Part shown: positions 63,191 to 64,000 of the stretch, piece after piece
Position numbering within the stretch: position 1 is the stretch's first letter
How the letters are laid out: the number at the start of each line of letters is the position of its first letter
Assembly (NCBI GenBank): GCA_938084685.1
Contig: CALKGE010000001.1
Coordinates: 186,001-250,000 of the forward strand
Source: an uncultured Pirellulaceae bacterium
GTDB taxonomy: Bacteria; Planctomycetota; Planctomycetia; Pirellulales; Pirellulaceae
Direction of reading: 5' to 3'
Length of the DNA: 64,000 nucleotides
The notes under the pieces: model-generated
Databases searched by the model: none
Seen by the model: only the letters and a program-made list of their open reading frames with translations
What the model was told of the DNA's origin: nothing
Made by a program: the position numbers and the translations under genes

Positions 63191-64000
63191 TTAGCCCATC
63201 AACTCACGTATGGGAGTTGGGTCGCTAACCAGGTGAGCGGGACGACCTTGAGGCGTATATAGAATTTTACCCGGGTCGATGCCGAGTTTCGAGTAAACAG
63301 TCGCAACAAAATTCTCAGGGCTCTTTACATTTTCGATCGCCGAATACCCTTTGCGGTCGGTTGCCCCTACCACAACACCTCCAGGAGTACCTCCACCGGC
63401 CATCAAAACACTCATCGCATTGGCCCAGTGATCACGCCCTGGAGTTGTTTGACCGGAAAGTGTTGATATCTTCGGTGTGCGTCCGAACTCGCCCAACGCC
63501 AGCACCATCGTATCTTCCAGCATTCCTCGTTCATCCAGATCAGAAATCAATGCGGCCACCGACTGGTCCCAGGAAGGAAGTCGAGTCCGACAGGTACCAA
63601 AGATATTACTGTGATGATCCCAGCCACCGTCATAAACCGTAACAAACGGAACTCCTGATTCCACAAGACGACGGGCCAGCAAGCAGCGTTGACCGAAGGA
63701 GTTGCGATAATAACGATCACGCATCTCATCGGATTCCTGCGAAATATCGAATGCCATTTGTGCTTCGGGCGACAGAACAAGACTCATCCCCTGTTCATAA
63801 TACTCATCAATCGCTACGGCTGGGTCGCCAGCTGCCTTATCGTTAAATCGCTTCATACGATCCAGCAGACTACGAACGTTGGACTTGGATCTGAACTGGC
63901 CGTCAGTCAAACCGCCTGGAATCGCAACGTCCCGCACTCGGAAACTACTTCCATTGGGGTCGTCGGCGACAACGAAAGGAGCGTGATTCGCACCAAGGAA
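63191..64000 (-). CDS. DUF1501 family protein, C-terminal part (5' end outside window)
   Basis: The frame is open from the right window edge (GANHAPFVVADDPNG precedes the first internal GTG at 63937) to the stop at 63191, so the Tat-signal half is missing. Visible family features are AQMAFDISQESDEMRDRY, SFGQRCLLARRLVESGVPFVTVYDGGWDHH, LDERGMLEDTMVLALGEFGRTPKI, GRDHWANAMSVLMAGGGTPGG and the terminal VATVYSKLGID. Third DUF1501 protein in the window, upstream of a Gfo/Idh/MocA gene. Confidence 0.92.
   Translation of the reverse strand, partial: FLGANHAPFVVADDPNGSSFRVRDVAIPGGLTDGQFRSKSNVRSLLDRMKRFNDKAAGDPAVAIDEYYEQGMSLVLSPEAQMAFDISQESDEMRDRYYRNSFGQRCLLARRLVESGVPFVTVYDGGWDHHSNIFGTCRTRLPSWDQSVAALISDLDERGMLEDTMVLALGEFGRTPKISTLSGQTTPGRDHWANAMSVLMAGGGTPGGVVVGATDRKGYSAIENVKSPENFVATVYSKLGIDPGKILYTPQGRPAHLVSDPTPIRELMG

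Noticed and set aside
1..64000. Prophage, integrated element, CRISPR array or classical defence system
   Set aside because: No integrase, transposase, phage structural gene, regularly spaced repeats or defence nuclease was found; only one tRNA, with no duplicated tRNA 3' end.

Overview
The window looks like a chromosomal segment of a planctomycete (phylum Planctomycetota). The diagnostic genes are proteins of the DUF1501, DUF1552 and PSCyt1-DUF1549-DUF1553 families, Tat-exported Gfo/Idh/MocA oxidoreductases, several sulfatases, SUMF1-type exported proteins, a DUF1559-type protein, and a giant exported protein starting with an LEDRRMLA-type motif. Base composition looks balanced by eye; nothing was computed. 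I see no prophage, transposase or CRISPR array. The genus cannot be set from the sequence alone.

Layout. 1-6.9 kb: end of a DUF1552 gene, a tRNA-Val(GAC) with terminator, two small conserved or membrane proteins, an exported agmatine-deiminase-like enzyme, an acetyltransferase and a pentapeptide-repeat protein. 6.9-17.3 kb: secreted sialidase, an alpha-helical repeat gene broken by an in-frame TAA and coupled to a tryptophan-repeat secreted protein, an SDR reductase, an arylsulfatase, an SRPBCC protein, two convergent sulfotransferases and a lipase-like hydrolase. 17.4-22.1 kb: a duplicated 76-bp palindromic element, a 944-residue exported repeat protein and a DUF1501 protein. 22.1-29.0 kb: a leftward aldolase, SUMF1-like, Gfo/Idh/MocA group; a 54-codon gene plus Na+/solute symporter; then decayed genes (a propeller remnant with an in-frame TAG and a frameshifted rhodanese-DUF2892 gene).

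29.3-43.1 kb is the housekeeping core: thrS and infC, then (after two opposite-strand genes) rpmI, rplT, pheS and pheT, a thioredoxin-trypsin fusion, an XRE regulator, and hisI, a Rid-family gene and metG. infC has no ATG/GTG/TTG start that would give a complete protein and probably begins at AUC. 43.1-47.6 kb holds an MscS channel and a split SsuABC/NMT1-type ABC importer with a CbiX-type chelatase. 47.7-53 kb: floA, a second SUMF1-like plus Gfo/Idh/MocA pair, and a DUF1559-type protein. 53-64 kb: leftward catabolic-type clusters (PSCyt1-DUF1549-DUF1553, DUF1501, SGNH hydrolase; a two-domain sulfatase; Gfo/Idh/MocA with DUF1501).

Taken together, the accessory genes point to breakdown of sulfated, sialylated or acetylated polysaccharides outside the cytoplasm. 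That is inference from family content; no substrate is proven. The strongest unusual signals are the AUC start of infC, the exact 153-residue internal duplication in the secreted tryptophan-repeat protein, the duplicated 76-bp element, the two separate SUMF1-Gfo gene pairs whose SUMF1 domains lack the FGE cysteines, and three interrupted genes.
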